From positions 1 through 53,894 of the forward strand of contig SUTF01000006.1 of the NCBI GenBank assembly GCA_015063005.1: a DNA stretch of 53,894 bases, given 5' to 3'. The stretch comes from Methanobrevibacter millerae. GTDB taxonomy: Archaea; Methanobacteriota; Methanobacteria; Methanobacteriales; Methanobacteriaceae. The position numbers were made by a program, and so were the translations under genes. Of this stretch, positions 53,346-53,894 are shown one piece after another; position 1 is the stretch's first letter, and each line of letters opens with the position of its first letter. The notes under the pieces are model-generated. The model did not search any database. It worked only from the letters and a program-made list of their open reading frames with translations, and had not been told where the DNA came from.

Positions 53346-53894
53346 ATGGCAGAAAATAAGTGTTACGAACCGGGTTGTGATGATGAAAACTGTCATAATC
53401 CTGAACATTTCAATTTCATTTGCTTTGATCCTAATTGTGAGGATATTCACTGTGAAAACAAACAGCACTTTGATAAGCAATTGTTAAAAGATTATCAGGC
53501 TAGTGCTGATTTAAGTGTTTATGATCACAGGGAAGAGATAGATTATGATGAAGATGTAGATATTAATATTTGTGGCTGTCCTGACTGTGCAGATGACCAT
53601 GACCACGATCATGACCATGAGCATCATCATGAGGATGAGGAAAAGGATGCTTGTTCTGATCCTGATTGTGGTTGTCATGATGAGCATGACCATGAGCACG
53701 ACCATGAGCATCATCATGAGGATGAGGAAAAGGATGCTTGTAGTGATCCTGATTGTGGTTGTCATGATGAGCATGACCATGAGCACGAGCATGAGCATCA
53801 TCATGAGGATGAGGAAAAGGATGCTTGTTCTGATTCTGATTGTGGTTGTCATGATGAGCATGACCATGAGCACGAGCATGAGCATCATCATGAG
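53346..53894 (+). CDS. His/Cys-rich metal-binding protein, N-terminal part (cut by window end), possibly a metal P-type ATPase
   Basis: The frame opens at ATG 53346 behind GGTGTTTAAA and stays open for all 183 codons to the window edge. Residues 6-41 contain two Cys-rich units of the form C-x4-C-x4-C-x-N-x2-HF. Residues from about 84 are Asp/His-rich, and then a 29-residue unit rich in His, Glu and with DACSDPDCGC repeats at least three times. These are metal-binding sequences. Given the CadC-like repressor directly upstream, the most likely full product is a heavy-metal-exporting P1B-type ATPase with a long metal-binding N-terminus; no catalytic domain is inside the window, so a cation-diffusion facilitator or a storage protein remain possible. 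Confidence 0.75.
   Translation, partial: MAENKCYEPGCDDENCHNPEHFNFICFDPNCEDIHCENKQHFDKQLLKDYQASADLSVYDHREEIDYDEDVDINICGCPDCADDHDHDHDHEHHHEDEEKDACSDPDCGCHDEHDHEHDHEHHHEDEEKDACSDPDCGCHDEHDHEHEHEHHHEDEEKDACSDSDCGCHDEHDHEHEHEHHHE
53622..53894 (+). repeat. 87-bp in-frame tandem repeats
   Basis: The marker CATCATCAT recurs at 53622, 53709, 53796 and 53883, exactly 87 bases (29 codons) apart. Copies are nearly identical, with single differences such as TCT/AGT serine codons and CCT/TCT. The array is cut by the window end, so the copy number is at least three complete. Confidence 0.95.

Noticed and set aside
53511..53891. Long minus-strand open frame rich in Met, Leu and Thr, opposite the 87-bp repeats
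   Set aside because: It is the complement of the His/Asp/Glu repeat codons; the plus-strand frame has a ribosome-binding site, a sensible metal-binding composition and a matching regulator upstream.
53622..53894. Possible CRISPR or other non-coding tandem array
   Set aside because: The period is exactly 29 codons, the copies touch without unique spacers, and the reading frame is kept throughout, so it is a coding repeat.
1..53894. tRNA, rRNA, insertion sequences, integrase or attachment sites
   Set aside because: I looked for G+C-rich structured stretches, transposase motifs and terminal inverted repeats and found none; small RNAs without strong structure cannot be excluded by eye.

Overview
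The window reads as chromosomal DNA of a hydrogenotrophic, gut-type methanogenic archaeon, most likely Methanobrevibacter or a close relative in the Methanobacteriales. The evidence is the very A+T-rich sequence, GGTGA/GGAGG ribosome-binding sites next to TATA-box promoters, and archaeal genes such as aIF5A with a hypusine site, a pyruvoyl-dependent arginine decarboxylase, archaeal FAD synthase RibL, a three-part glutamate synthase with an F420-type electron-input subunit, and a Mur-ligase-like protein that fits coenzyme F430 synthase. I see no rRNA, tRNA, transposase, integrase or CRISPR array.

Layout. (1) Positions 1-8900 hold nitrogen assimilation: glnA behind a textbook NrpR-type operator, then a glutamate synthase operon (gltB1, gltB3, an FrhB-like/ferredoxin subunit, gltB2) and a PEP/pyruvate-binding-domain protein. 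The operon is preceded by four copies of an AGGCATAT element. (2) 8900-12400 holds a long intergenic region, a divergent flavodoxin/DGC-domain pair, an M48 protease with three zinc ribbons and a TDT-family membrane protein. (3) 12600-21065 (minus) holds a Kef-type antiporter, the hemC-Gfo/Idh-gfcR-like operon, and the tightly packed operon pdaD - NAD kinase/phosphatase fusion - cfbE. (4) 21110-29700 holds aIF5A, agmatinase, a membrane polyferredoxin, a small winged-helix regulator, archaeal ornithine cyclodeaminase, adenine deaminase and a SIS-domain protein. Together with pdaD this forms an arginine/polyamine/hypusine neighbourhood. (5) 29770-38000 (mostly minus) holds Hsp20, the tldD-AMMECR1-NOG1 operon and the hisA-ribL-argC-flavodoxin-pyrI operon, interrupted by a GMC-type oxidoreductase. 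(6) 38070-52400 is an accessory transport island: an AraC-family regulator (rare in archaea), a pair of exporter-fold ABC half-transporters behind an iron-box-like palindrome, then one MacB/LolD-type ATPase with three paralogous ~755-residue FtsX-type permeases and paralogous small membrane proteins. (7) 52900-end holds a CadC-like ArsR repressor with its operator and the start of a His/Cys-rich protein with 87-bp in-frame tandem repeats, cut off by the window edge.

The most unusual items are these. The FrhB-like subunit of the glutamate synthase operon appears to be circularly permuted: the C-terminal part of FrhB comes first, then ferredoxin, then the N-terminal part of FrhB. A CATATG element array stands upstream of that operon, with one inverted copy downstream. 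The AraC/ABC-pair/iron-box module resembles bacterial siderophore-uptake loci. The FtsX island pairs one ATPase with three permeases. All functional statements come from reading motifs by eye; no database search was run.
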